The notes beneath the pieces are model-generated. The model did no database searches. It worked only from the letters and a program-made list of their open reading frames with translations, and was not told the DNA's origin. From contig NZ_JABEDH010000001.1 of NCBI RefSeq assembly GCF_029285175.1, positions 1-64,000 of the forward strand: DNA of 64,000 bases. The letters run 5' to 3'. The position numbers and the translations under genes were made by a program. The stretch's first letter is position 1; every line of letters starts with the position of its first letter. The DNA is from Sulfitobacter sp. M05 (GTDB taxonomy: Bacteria > Pseudomonadota > Alphaproteobacteria > Rhodobacterales > Rhodobacteraceae). Below, piece after piece: positions 18,021 to 26,633 of this stretch.

Positions 18021-18202
18021 AGTGGTTTTTGGGTATGGCATTGGGCGGGGCCTTGGCAGGATGTGGTGCAGACGGCGAGCCGGTACAGCCTACCCGCAAT
18101 GCAACGGTGCCCCTGTCCGGCACACATCAGCAGCCCAGCACCTACCAGCCCGGTGTACATGTCTCGGGGCATGTAAATATCGGTGTCGCAAAGGGGATCT
18201 GA
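18017..18202 (+). CDS. small lipoprotein, LptM-like
   Basis: 61 residues. A lipoprotein signal with lipobox LAGC (C16) is followed by [14 protein letters not shown], resembling the CGxxGPL..P start of LptM/YifL proteins, and then a low-complexity polar tail. The ATG overlaps the argH stop (ATGA), and lysA lies shortly downstream, the usual LptM neighbourhood. LptM helps mature the LPS translocon LptD in enterobacteria. The match is short, so the function is tentative. Confidence 0.65.
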   Translation: MKWFLGMALGGALAGCGADGEPVQPTRNATVPLSGTHQQPSTYQPGVHVSGHVNIGVAKGI

Positions 18203-18203
18203 C

Positions 18204-18521
18204 ATGTCACCACTGCGCATGATCTACCTTGGACTTGCGGTCTGGGGCACTGTGCATCCGATGTATTACTTCATCACATGGTTTCGTGAAAACGGATTTG
18301 ATATCATGGGGATGATGGCCGCATGGCATGCAAACGCGGCTGCCAGCGGGTTGGTTTGGGATCTGACCATCGCGGCGGTGGCGCTGACTGTCTGGATCAT
18401 TGCGGAGGTTGCTGTACGGCGTAACTGGCGCGCTCTCCTCGCGATTCCCGCCACGTTCTGTATCGGGGTGAGCTGCGGGTTGCCGCTCTATCTATTTCTA
18501 AGGACTGCGCCTGTTAAATAG
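18204..18521 (+). CDS. DUF2834 family membrane protein
   Basis: 105 residues from ATG 18204, with AAAGGGGA upstream. Three hydrophobic segments at about 5-25, 45-70 and 75-100 and the block AVWGTVHPMYYF...GFDIMGM...WHANAAASGLVWDL are characteristic of the DUF2834 family of small inner-membrane proteins. Function unknown. It lies between the LptM-like gene and lysA on the same strand and is probably carried in the same transcript. Confidence 0.85.
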   Translation: MSPLRMIYLGLAVWGTVHPMYYFITWFRENGFDIMGMMAAWHANAAASGLVWDLTIAAVALTVWIIAEVAVRRNWRALLAIPATFCIGVSCGLPLYLFLRTAPVK

Positions 18522-18552
18522 GGTGGAGTTGAGTTTAAGGGCAAGATGAAGC

Positions 18553-19818
18553 ATGGACCATTTCTTATATCGTGACGGCACGCTTTACGCAGAGGATGTT
18601 GCGATTTCACAGATTGCGGCCGCTGTTGGCACGCCGTTCTATGTGTATTCTACGGCGACCTTGTTGCGACACTTCCGCCTGTTTGATGAGGCGTTGGAAG
18701 GGATGGAGCATTTGGTGTGCTACGCCATGAAGGCGAATTCCAATCAGGCGGTGTTGCAGACTTTGGCGCAGGCCGGGGCGGGCATGGATGTTGTGTCCGG
18801 CGGCGAATACCGCCGCGCGCGTGCAGCGGGCGTGCCGGGTGACAAGATTGTGTTTTCTGGTGTGGGCAAGACCCGAGATGAAATCCGTCTGGCGCTGGAA
18901 GGTGGCATTCGACAGTTCAATGTCGAGAGCGAGCCCGAGATGGTTGTGCTGGATGCTGTGGCCCGTGAATTGGGGGTGGTCGCCCCGATTACCATACGTG
19001 TTAATCCGGATGTGGATGCCAAGACTCACGCCAAGATTGCCACCGGGAAATCCGAGAACAAGTTTGGCATTCCGATTGCCAAGGCGCGCGAGGTTTATGC
19101 GATGGCGGCGTCGATGTCGGGGTTGGATGTGATCGGGATCGACGTTCACATCGGATCACAGCTGACGGACTTGACCCCATACGAGCTGGCCTATCAGAAG
19201 GTTGCCGAGTTGACGCAGACCCTGCGCGAAGATGGGCATAAGATTACCCGTCTGGATTTGGGCGGCGGCCTTGGCATTCCTTATGAGCGCAGCAATGCCG
19301 ATCCGCCTTTGCCGTCGGACTATGGGGCGTTGGTCAAGCGCACGCTGGGGCATTTGGGCTGTGAGATTGAGATTGAACCGGGGCGGCTGATTGCCGGCAA
19401 TGCCGGTTTGATGGTCAGTGAAGTGATTTATGTCAAAGAAGGGGAGGGGCGTGAGTTCCTGATCCTTGACGGAGCAATGAACGATTTGATCCGTCCGGCC
19501 ATGTATGAGGCGCATCACGACATCATTCCGGTGGTGGAACCTGCTGTTGGCGTCGAGCCGCAGCCGATTGATATCGTTGGACCAGTGTGTGAATCCGGTG
19601 ACACATTTGCAAAGCAACGCCTGATGCCGCCGCTGGCTGCGGGTGATCTGGTCGCTTTCCGTTCTGCCGGTGCTTACGGGGCGGTGATGAGCAGCGAATA
19701 TAATTCGCGTCCTCTGATCCCCGAGGTTTTGGTGCATGGAGATCAATTTGCGGTTATTCGCGCACGTCCAACCTTTGACGAAATGATAAATCGCGATACC
19801 ATTCCTGAATGGTTGTAG
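18553..19818 (+). CDS. lysA: diaminopimelate decarboxylase
   Basis: 421 residues; PLP enzyme that decarboxylates meso-diaminopimelate to lysine. The Schiff-base lysine is K60 in CYAMKANSN. GGGLGIPYE (phosphate-binding glycines) and the active-site block CESGDTFA near the C-terminal barrel domain are all present. Length and motifs are normal for alphaproteobacterial LysA. It follows argH, the LptM-like gene and DUF2834 and precedes the TIGR02302 gene. Confidence 0.97.
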   Translation: MDHFLYRDGTLYAEDVAISQIAAAVGTPFYVYSTATLLRHFRLFDEALEGMEHLVCYAMKANSNQAVLQTLAQAGAGMDVVSGGEYRRARAAGVPGDKIVFSGVGKTRDEIRLALEGGIRQFNVESEPEMVVLDAVARELGVVAPITIRVNPDVDAKTHAKIATGKSENKFGIPIAKAREVYAMAASMSGLDVIGIDVHIGSQLTDLTPYELAYQKVAELTQTLREDGHKITRLDLGGGLGIPYERSNADPPLPSDYGALVKRTLGHLGCEIEIEPGRLIAGNAGLMVSEVIYVKEGEGREFLILDGAMNDLIRPAMYEAHHDIIPVVEPAVGVEPQPIDIVGPVCESGDTFAKQRLMPPLAAGDLVAFRSAGAYGAVMSSEYNSRPLIPEVLVHGDQFAVIRARPTFDEMINRDTIPEWL

Positions 19819-19854
19819 GGATATCCCGCCCCGCCCCCTAAGGGAGACAAAGCA

Positions 19855-22461
19855 ATGAGCAGTTTCACCGCTGACGATCTGCGGCAAAGTCTGGCCAGAT
19901 TGCGCTGGCCGGTTCTTCTGACTTGGGCGGGGATGTTTGCCGAAGCATTGGTGCGGGCAGTCTGGCCTTTGGTGGCGGTGGTTTTGCTGGTCTTGGCGGC
20001 GCTGATGCTGGGGCTACAGGACGCGGTGCCGGTCGAAAGTGTCTGGATCGCAGGCATTATTGTAGCGGGCGCAACGGCATGGGCCTTTATCTTTGCGCTG
20101 CGCCGGTTCCGCATCCCATCCCGATCCGCCGCAATGGCACGGCTGGATGCCAGCCTGCAGGGGCGGCCCATTCAGGCGCTGCTGGATCAGGCGGCGGTCG
20201 GGAGTGGTGACGATGCATCGATGGCGGTCTGGCAGGCGCATAAGGCGCGCATGGCCGCGCGCGCAGCGGCAGCAACGCCTGTCCCTGCTGACTTGCGGGT
20301 CTCAGACCGCGACCCATATGCCCTGCGCTATGTGGCCGTATTGGCATTTGCGGTTGCGCTGATTTTTGGCTCGATTTGGCGGGTCGGATCAGTTGCGGGC
20401 ATGGCCCCGACAACCGGTTTGGCGTCGGGTTCGGTCTGGGAAGGCTGGGCAGAGCCGCCACGCTATACCGACCGTCCAACCCTTTATCTGAATGATCTGC
20501 CGGCTGGCGCGCTTGACCTGCCAGAGGGAACATTGATCACCCTGCGCTTTTACGGCGAAACCGGTGCGCTGTCTCTGGCCGAGACCGTTTCAGGGCGGGC
20601 GGTCGATGTGGCGGCAACCGCTGATGCGGCGCAGGATTTCGCGGTAATGCAAGGCGGCAGTATTGCGATTGAGGGCCCCGGAGGCAGGGCTTGGGATGTG
20701 GCCGTTCGCCCGGATATGCCGCCACAGGTCGATTTTGCCGGAGAGGTGAAAGTGGCTGCTTTGGGCGAGATGCGACTGCCTTTTGCGGCCCGTGACGATT
20801 ATGGAGTTGAAGCGGGTGAGGCGCGGATCATTCTTGACCTTGCCGCGGTTAACCGCCGCTTTGGTTTGCAAGCAGAGCCTGATCCACGGGCACAAATTGT
20901 TGTGGCCCTGCCCACGCCAGTTGCCGGCGACCGGGCCGCCTTCCAAGAGAACATGATCGAGGATTTTTCGAAACACCCTTGGGCCAATCTGCCGGTGAAG
21001 CTGACGCTGAATGTTCTCGACGCGGCAGAACAGGCTGGTGCAACACCGCCACAGGATATGGTCTTGCCGGGCCGGCGTTTCTTTAACCCGACAGCGGCGG
21101 CCTTGATCGAAATGCGCCGCGATCTGCTGTGGTCAACCGATAATGCACCGCGGGTGGCGCAGGTCTTGCGGACCGTGTCCTATCGCCCTGATGATGTGTT
21201 TAGCAGCGCGACGTCGGCGCTGCGCTTGAAGCGGACCATTGAGAAACTGGAAATCCGAACCCGTTTTGGTCTGGACGACGAGATCGTCGATCGTCTGGCA
21301 GAAGACCTGTGGGGACTTGCGCTTGAACTGGAAGAGGGAGAGCTGGCCGATGCGTTAGAGCGCCTGCGCCGTGCGCAAGAACGTCTGCAAGAGGCGATGA
21401 AGAACGGGGCCTCGGATGAGGAAATCGCAGAACTGATGGAAGAGCTGCGCCGCGCCACTGAAGATTACCTGCAACAGCTTCAGCGCCAGCAAGCCCAAGA
21501 GCGCGCGCAGGAGGAAGACGGCGAAGAGCAGCAACAGGGCGAAAACATGCAGATGACGCAGGATGACCTGCAACGCATGATGGACCGCATTCAGGAGCTG
21601 ATGGAACAGGGCCGTATGGCCGAAGCCGCCGAAGCTTTGCAGCAGCTTCAGGAAATGATGGAGAACATGCGCGTAACCGAAGGCCAGCCAGGAGAGGGCG
21701 GCAAATCGCCGGGTGAACAGGCGATGGAAGGTTTGGCCGAGACATTGAACGAACAGCAAGGGCTGAGCGATCAGGCGTTTCGCGACCTGCAGGAACAGTT
21801 TAATCCGAATGCGCAAACCGGAGAAAACGGCGAAAACGAGGGCCGCAATGGCGGTCAGGGCCGCGGTGAAAGCCATGAAGGTCAAAACGGTCAGGGCGAG
21901 GGCCGTGGCGAACAGCAGGGCCGGAGCGGCCAAGGGGGGGATCAAGGACAGGGCGGTCAGGATGAAAGTGGTCTTGCCGAACGTCAGCAAGCCCTCCGCG
22001 ATGAACTGGAGCGTCAGCGGGGGCGTTTGCCCGGTCAGGGCACGCCAGAAGGGGAAGCGGCCCGAGATGCGTTAGACCGGGCTGGGCGGGCCATGGATCA
22101 GGCGGAACAAGCCTTGCGCAATGATGATCTGGCCGAGGCGATCGACAATCAGGCACAGGCAATGGAAGCCTTGCGCGAGGGGATGCGATCACTGGGCGAG
22201 GCCATCGCGCAGGAACAACGAAACCAGCAACCCGGCCAAGGGCAGGCGGAAGCCGACCGTCGCGCCGACAACCGTGATCCGTTGCGCCGCGGCGACAATA
22301 GAGACGGGTCAGACAGTTCTGACGGGCGGTTGAATCTGCAACAGGGTGAGGCCCGAGACCGCGCACGTGCCCTGTTGGATGAGATACGGCGCAGATCTGG
22401 TGAGGCTGAACGATCAGACGCCGAGCGAGATTATCTGAACCGTTTGCTGGAGCGTTTCTAA
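19855..22461 (+). CDS. TIGR02302 / DUF4175 family membrane protein
   Basis: 868 residues. Hydrophobic segments lie near 20-75 and at about 155-175, followed by an extracytoplasmic central domain that includes GLASGSVWEGWAEPPRYTDRPT. Residues from about 490 to the end form a long Gln/Glu/Gly-rich coiled-coil and disordered tail with repeated MMDRIQELMEQG, EALQQLQEMMENM and QNGQGEGRGEQQGRSGQ stretches. This architecture is the TIGR02302 family of alphaproteobacteria, of unknown role in the cell envelope. Repeat copy A begins directly on the stop codon. Confidence 0.88.
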   Translation: MSSFTADDLRQSLARLRWPVLLTWAGMFAEALVRAVWPLVAVVLLVLAALMLGLQDAVPVESVWIAGIIVAGATAWAFIFALRRFRIPSRSAAMARLDASLQGRPIQALLDQAAVGSGDDASMAVWQAHKARMAARAAAATPVPADLRVSDRDPYALRYVAVLAFAVALIFGSIWRVGSVAGMAPTTGLASGSVWEGWAEPPRYTDRPTLYLNDLPAGALDLPEGTLITLRFYGETGALSLAETVSGRAVDVAATADAAQDFAVMQGGSIAIEGPGGRAWDVAVRPDMPPQVDFAGEVKVAALGEMRLPFAARDDYGVEAGEARIILDLAAVNRRFGLQAEPDPRAQIVVALPTPVAGDRAAFQENMIEDFSKHPWANLPVKLTLNVLDAAEQAGATPPQDMVLPGRRFFNPTAAALIEMRRDLLWSTDNAPRVAQVLRTVSYRPDDVFSSATSALRLKRTIEKLEIRTRFGLDDEIVDRLAEDLWGLALELEEGELADALERLRRAQERLQEAMKNGASDEEIAELMEELRRATEDYLQQLQRQQAQERAQEEDGEEQQQGENMQMTQDDLQRMMDRIQELMEQGRMAEAAEALQQLQEMMENMRVTEGQPGEGGKSPGEQAMEGLAETLNEQQGLSDQAFRDLQEQFNPNAQTGENGENEGRNGGQGRGESHEGQNGQGEGRGEQQGRSGQGGDQGQGGQDESGLAERQQALRDELERQRGRLPGQGTPEGEAARDALDRAGRAMDQAEQALRNDDLAEAIDNQAQAMEALREGMRSLGEAIAQEQRNQQPGQGQAEADRRADNRDPLRRGDNRDGSDSSDGRLNLQQGEARDRARALLDEIRRRSGEAERSDAERDYLNRLLERF

Positions 22462-22572
22462 AGCGTCTTGCAGTCAACCTGAGCCATCATATGTCGCTTT
22501 TCGCGTTCGACCAATTCGACCAAAGGGAGAGGCCGCGCGCGATTCATGTTTAAGGCGGGACGCTCTAGGGCC
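22460..22572 (+). repeat. intergenic palindromic repeat, copy A
   Basis: About 113 bp. It begins AAAGCGTCTTGC, has a core CCATCATATGTCGC then TTTTCGCGTTCGACCA and GAGAGGCCGCG, and ends TTTAAGGCGGGACGCT. The two ends are inverted versions of each other. It aligns nearly base for base with copy B at 59817. A 7-8 bp internal duplication (TTCGACCA) distinguishes it. Confidence 0.8.
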
Positions 22573-22596
22573 ACAAACCCTGCGGTAATCGGAAGA

Positions 22597-23448
22597 TCAG
22601 CTGTTTGATTCCGTTGCCATCGTGTCCAGCCAGCTGAGCAGGGATGTGATCTGCTGATCCAGTAGAACGCGCAGGTGGTCGACACCGGCAACATAATTGC
22701 CAAGCGCGTCCTTAAGGAAAGGCACTGCTGTCGCTATTTGTGCCGCATAGACATAGAGCAGCACCAGCAGGGCAAACAGCAACAGCATACTTAGAAAACC
22801 GTTGCGAAAGCTACGCGCCTGTTTGTGCGAGCCACCTGCGCCGAGTTCTTGCCGGGCATCTGCATCAACGCCGCTGGGGGTTTGATCATGGCGCAGGGTG
22901 GAATTGATTTCCTCGATATCGGGCAGTAATTCGCGTCGTGATGAAATGGCTGCCGCCGTTGCTGCTGCCTCGGCTGTTGGCTCTGGCTCACCGCGCAAAC
23001 GTGCCATCCGCCGTTTCGCGTCCTGCGCGCGGCGTTCATCGCTGTCGTCCTGTTCCGGTGTGGCGAGGGCTTGCGGCTCCGTTCCGCTGTCCAGCCCCAA
23101 ATCCGGCTGGCTTTCCAGCGAAGTTGACTGGCGACGCTTACGGGCCTCGAACTCGGCTTCGGCTTCTTGTCGTAAAATATCGGCCACCGCCGGGTCCAGT
23201 TGCTTGCGTACGGGGTCCTTTGATGTGGCTGGCGTCGGGGGCGGCGGAGGGGAAACTTCCTCGTCCGGATCGGGGGTATCCAGGCCAAGCGGGGCGGTAT
23301 CGACCGCGTTGTCATCCGGCAAATGATCCGGGTGATGCTGAAACCATGTTGTGCCGCAATTTGAGCATTGAACGTCGCGCCCGGCGGTCGGAACGACCTC
23401 GTCAGGTACCTCGTATTGGGCATCACAATTTGGACAGGTCAGCCTCAT
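22597..23448 (-). CDS. MJ0042-type zinc-ribbon membrane protein
   Basis: 283 residues. The N-terminal zinc ribbon has C5-x2-C8 and C28-x2-C31 (MRLTCPNCDAQYEVPD). A long acidic, proline-rich disordered middle (about 40-200) includes PPPPPTP. One transmembrane helix lies at about 215-240 (FLSMLLLFALLVLLYVYAA), followed by a short periplasmic tail. This is the family found next to ftsE in many Rhodobacterales, with which it diverges here across about 165 bp. Role unknown; a membrane-anchored cytoplasmic zinc ribbon suggests protein or nucleic-acid binding. Confidence 0.85.
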   Translation of the reverse strand: MRLTCPNCDAQYEVPDEVVPTAGRDVQCSNCGTTWFQHHPDHLPDDNAVDTAPLGLDTPDPDEEVSPPPPPTPATSKDPVRKQLDPAVADILRQEAEAEFEARKRRQSTSLESQPDLGLDSGTEPQALATPEQDDSDERRAQDAKRRMARLRGEPEPTAEAAATAAAISSRRELLPDIEEINSTLRHDQTPSGVDADARQELGAGGSHKQARSFRNGFLSMLLLFALLVLLYVYAAQIATAVPFLKDALGNYVAGVDHLRVLLDQQITSLLSWLDTMATESNS

Positions 23449-23612
23449 CTGGTGTTCCGCTACTCACTGATAACTACACTTGCGCGTTTTCACGTACCAT
23501 AAGATCAACAATTCCTTAGTAAAAGCGTTAACTTGCGCCAAAGTCCAGAAGGGACGGATTGAATCCCCAGCGGTGCTGAGGCACAACAGGTTCGTGTGGC
23601 AAGGATAATATT

Positions 23613-24290
23613 GTGATCGAGCTGGAAAATGTGGCGTACAGCTATGGTGGTGGTGAACTGCTGTCTGATATCTCGCTGAAACTTGCACCCGGGTCCTTCC
23701 ATTTTCTGACGGGTCCGTCTGGTGCGGGCAAAACCACGCTGATGCGCTTGTGTTACGGGGCCTTGTTGCCGACGGCGGGGCATGTGCGCCTGTTTGGCGC
23801 TGATGTGCGGGGGCTGAACCGGGACGACATTGCCGTTGTACGCCGACGGGTTGGGGTGGTGCATCAGGATGTGCAGTTTCTCAACCATCTAACGGTGACC
23901 GAGAATATTGGTCTGCCGCTGACCGTATCCGGCAGACATGCCGCTGCGGCCGGCGGTGATCTGGATGAATTGATGTCCTGGGTTGGACTGACCAACCGTG
24001 CGAATGCGATGCCTCCTGAATTGTCTGGGGGGGAACGCCAACGGGCGGCTCTTGCGCGGGCTGTGATTGTGTCCCCGGATGTGGTGCTTGCGGATGAGCC
24101 GACGGGGAATGTGGATTGGGAAATGTCGCAGCGCCTCCTGCGACTGTTGATCGAGCTGAACAAGATGGGCAAGACGGTGCTGATTGCCACCCACGACCTG
24201 AGCCTGATCCGTGCGACAAAGGCCCATGTGCAGGCACGGGTGTTGCGTATCGCCAACCGGCGCATTCAACTGGCGGGGGCTGATTTGTGA
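23613..24290 (+). CDS. ftsE: cell division ATP-binding protein FtsE
   Basis: 225 residues from GTG 23613 (AAGG 8 bp upstream). Walker A GPSGAGKTT is at 34-42, the signature LSGGE at 137-141, Walker B VVLADEPTGNVD around 157-168, and the H-loop ATHD follows. FtsE/FtsX form the septal ABC-type complex that controls periplasmic peptidoglycan hydrolases. The gene overlaps ftsX by 4 bp. Confidence 0.94.
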   Translation: MIELENVAYSYGGGELLSDISLKLAPGSFHFLTGPSGAGKTTLMRLCYGALLPTAGHVRLFGADVRGLNRDDIAVVRRRVGVVHQDVQFLNHLTVTENIGLPLTVSGRHAAAAGGDLDELMSWVGLTNRANAMPPELSGGERQRAALARAVIVSPDVVLADEPTGNVDWEMSQRLLRLLIELNKMGKTVLIATHDLSLIRATKAHVQARVLRIANRRIQLAGADL

Positions 24291-25192
24291 AATTTGATCT
24301 TGCGACATTGCGCGCCCTTATCGCCGGCGACCACCATGCCGATCGCGTGGTGCCCCCGTCGGGGTTCACGGCGCAGCTGACGGTTTTTGCAGCTGCGGCG
24401 ATGGCGTTTTTGGCGGTTTTCGCGCTGGCCCTTTCTTTGGCAGCGGGCCGGCTGGCGGACCGTTGGGGCGAAGAGCTGGCCCGCTCGGCGACCATCCGTA
24501 TTGTTGCCCCGATGGATCAACGTGCCGCCCAGACCGACGCCGCGCTGCGGATTCTGGAAACCACCAAAGGTGTTGCTGCGGCGCGGGCATTGACGGATGC
24601 CGAACAACAAGCGCTGATGGCCCCGTGGTTTGGGCCGGAACTGGCGCTGGAGACACTGCCGGTGCCCCGCCTGATCGAAGTGATCGAGGATACAGACGGC
24701 ATGGATCCAGCCGGCCTGCGCCTGCGCCTTGCGGCTGAAGTGCCCGGCGCGGTGCTGGATGATCACAGCCGGTGGCGTGCGCCCTTGGTTCAAGCGGCGT
24801 CTCGCTTGCGCTTGCTGGGGCTGGTGTCGATTGTTCTGATTGCGGCCGCAGTTGCGGCAATGATTACGCTGGCGGCCAATGCGGCGCTGGCTGCAAATGC
24901 GCAGGTGATTGCGGTGCTGCGGCTGGTCGGCGCAACCGATGATTACATTGCGCTGGCGTTTATCCGTCGCTTTACTCTGCGGGCCTTGTCTGGCGCGGCG
25001 GTGGGTGCTGTGCTGGGGATGGTTGCGGTCTTGCTGTTGCCCTCCGCATCGGAAAACGGTGGCTTTCTGACCGGCCTCGGCTTTCAGGGCGCGCATTGGC
25101 TATGGCCGTTTTTCATACCGGTTCTGGCGGCTGGTGTGGCCTTTGTTGCCACAGGTTCTGCCGCCCGCCGCACCCTGAGGGAGCTTGCCTGA
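24287..25192 (+). CDS. ftsX: cell division protein FtsX
   Basis: 301 residues with four transmembrane segments (about 25-50, 180-205, 220-250 and 265-290) and a large periplasmic loop between the first two, as in FtsX. The conserved cytoplasmic ...AQVIAVLRLVGATDDYIALAF block is the FtsX domain that contacts FtsE. The start overlaps the ftsE stop and its own stop overlaps the next start, indicating one operon ftsE-ftsX-acyltransferase-PPOX. Confidence 0.92.
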   Translation: MKFDLATLRALIAGDHHADRVVPPSGFTAQLTVFAAAAMAFLAVFALALSLAAGRLADRWGEELARSATIRIVAPMDQRAAQTDAALRILETTKGVAAARALTDAEQQALMAPWFGPELALETLPVPRLIEVIEDTDGMDPAGLRLRLAAEVPGAVLDDHSRWRAPLVQAASRLRLLGLVSIVLIAAAVAAMITLAANAALAANAQVIAVLRLVGATDDYIALAFIRRFTLRALSGAAVGAVLGMVAVLLLPSASENGGFLTGLGFQGAHWLWPFFIPVLAAGVAFVATGSAARRTLRELA

Positions 25193-25917
25193 TGTTACAA
25201 TGGATCCGGTCAATCGTGTATATTGTTCAGGCCACCATCGCCATGCCGGTGATTGGCCTGTTGTTCGCGCCTTGGGCAATGTTTTCCAAGACGGGGGCCT
25301 ATACCGCCTGCAAGACCTACGCGGGGTGGTGCATGTGGTCGGCGCGCTGGCTGATCGGGCTGCGCTGTGAAGTACGTGGACAAGTCCCAGATGGCGAGGT
25401 GTTGATCGCCGCGAAACACCAGTCGTTTCTCGATATTTTGATGATTTTCCATGCCTTGCCCCGGGCCAAGTTCATCATGAAACGCGAGATACTCTGGACG
25501 CCAGTGATCGGGCAATACACCAAGCGGATGCAGATGATTTCAGTGAACCGTGGCAAACGCGGACAGGCGATTTCCAAGATGATGGAAGACGTGAATGCGG
25601 GCCGGATCGAACCTGGGCAGATCGTGATCTATTCGCAAGGCACACGCGTCGCGCCTGGTGCGCATGTGCCCTATAAGGTGGGCACGTCGGTCCTGTACCG
25701 GCAGTTGAAGCAACCTTGCATACCCGTCGCGACCAATGCCGGCTATTTCTGGCCCCGGCGCGGGTTATACCGGCGGCCAGGTCTGGCCGTTGTTGAGTTT
25801 TTGCCACCCATTGCCCCCGGCCTTGAGAAGGACGCGTTCATGAAGCAACTGGAAGCAACCGTTGAAACTGCATCGGACGCGTTGCTGCACGAAGCGGGGT
25901 GGCGAAAAGATGCATAA
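25192..25917 (+). CDS. plsC: 1-acyl-sn-glycerol-3-phosphate acyltransferase
   Basis: 241 residues from ATG 25192, which overlaps the ftsX stop. The N-terminal membrane helix is followed by the HX4D catalytic motif KHQSFLD (H76, D81). IYSQGTRVAPG is the EGTR-like phosphate-binding block, with Q in place of the usual E-like position, and PCIPVATNAG follows. It acylates lysophosphatidic acid to phosphatidic acid. A second HX4D acyltransferase is at 55888. Confidence 0.9.
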   Translation: MLQWIRSIVYIVQATIAMPVIGLLFAPWAMFSKTGAYTACKTYAGWCMWSARWLIGLRCEVRGQVPDGEVLIAAKHQSFLDILMIFHALPRAKFIMKREILWTPVIGQYTKRMQMISVNRGKRGQAISKMMEDVNAGRIEPGQIVIYSQGTRVAPGAHVPYKVGTSVLYRQLKQPCIPVATNAGYFWPRRGLYRRPGLAVVEFLPPIAPGLEKDAFMKQLEATVETASDALLHEAGWRKDA

Positions 25918-26515
25918 GATTACGGATCGTGCCGCGTTAGAAGCGCTTTATGGTTCTGTCGGGGCACCGGCAACGCGCAAGGTCGCGACACAGCTTACAC
26001 CGCTCTATCGCAAGTGGATCATGGCCTCGCGCCTCTGTGTTCTAAGTACAGTTGGGGCGGATGGCACCGACGGCAGTCCACGCGGCGACGATGGTCCGGT
26101 GGTCAGGGAGCTGGATGCTCATAGGCTTGCAATGCCGGATTGGCGCGGCAACAACCGGCTGGATTCACTGCGCAATATTGTGGATGACGGGCGCGTGTCG
26201 CTGATGTTTGTCGTGCCGGGATCAAACAATGTGGTGCGGGTGAATGGGCTGGCTTTTCTGACCGATGATCTAACACTGCGCGAAAGCTTTTTGAAACAGG
26301 GCCGGGTCCCGGCGACGGTGATCGTTATCCATATCGGTGAAATCTACACCCAATGTGCCCGCGCCCTGATGCGCGCCGGGACTTGGGCGGGGACGGATGA
26401 AAGTGGTGGTTTACCCAGTGCCGGAGATATTCTGGCCGAGATGACCAGCGGGGAAGAAGGTGGTGCGCCCTATGATGATGCATGGGGGGCCCGGGCTGCG
26501 TCGACAATGTGGTAG
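25910..26515 (+). CDS. pyridoxamine 5'-phosphate oxidase-family FMN protein (MSMEG_1061-like)
   Basis: 201 residues from ATG 25910, overlapping the acyltransferase stop by 8 bp. It has the split-barrel flavin-binding fold with GADGTDGSPRGD, MPDWRGNNRLDSLRNI and VRVNGLAFLTDD, typical of the MSMEG_1061 subgroup of PPOX-type flavoproteins. The substrate is unknown; relatives are generic FMN/F420-type reductases rather than true PdxH. Confidence 0.85.
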   Translation: MHKITDRAALEALYGSVGAPATRKVATQLTPLYRKWIMASRLCVLSTVGADGTDGSPRGDDGPVVRELDAHRLAMPDWRGNNRLDSLRNIVDDGRVSLMFVVPGSNNVVRVNGLAFLTDDLTLRESFLKQGRVPATVIVIHIGEIYTQCARALMRAGTWAGTDESGGLPSAGDILAEMTSGEEGGAPYDDAWGARAASTMW

Positions 26516-26633
26516 CGGGGGACAATGTGGTAGGGGGCGAGGCAGCGCGTGGCTGCCTTGTGTTTTGCATATCCGGCGCGGCTGGAAACGCTGGTCGGTG
26601 GCATAAGGTGGGCGTGATGCCCACCTTCGCTGT

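Noticed and set aside
21480-22330. tandem DNA repeat in the TIGR02302 gene
   Set aside because: The Gln/Glu/Gly-rich codons look repetitive, but no exact unit recurs; it is a low-complexity protein tail.
23505-23525. CtrA-like site upstream of ftsE (TTAG...TTAA)
   Set aside because: The spacing is 8 nt and one half-site is imperfect, so it does not meet the TTAA-N7-TTAA rule.
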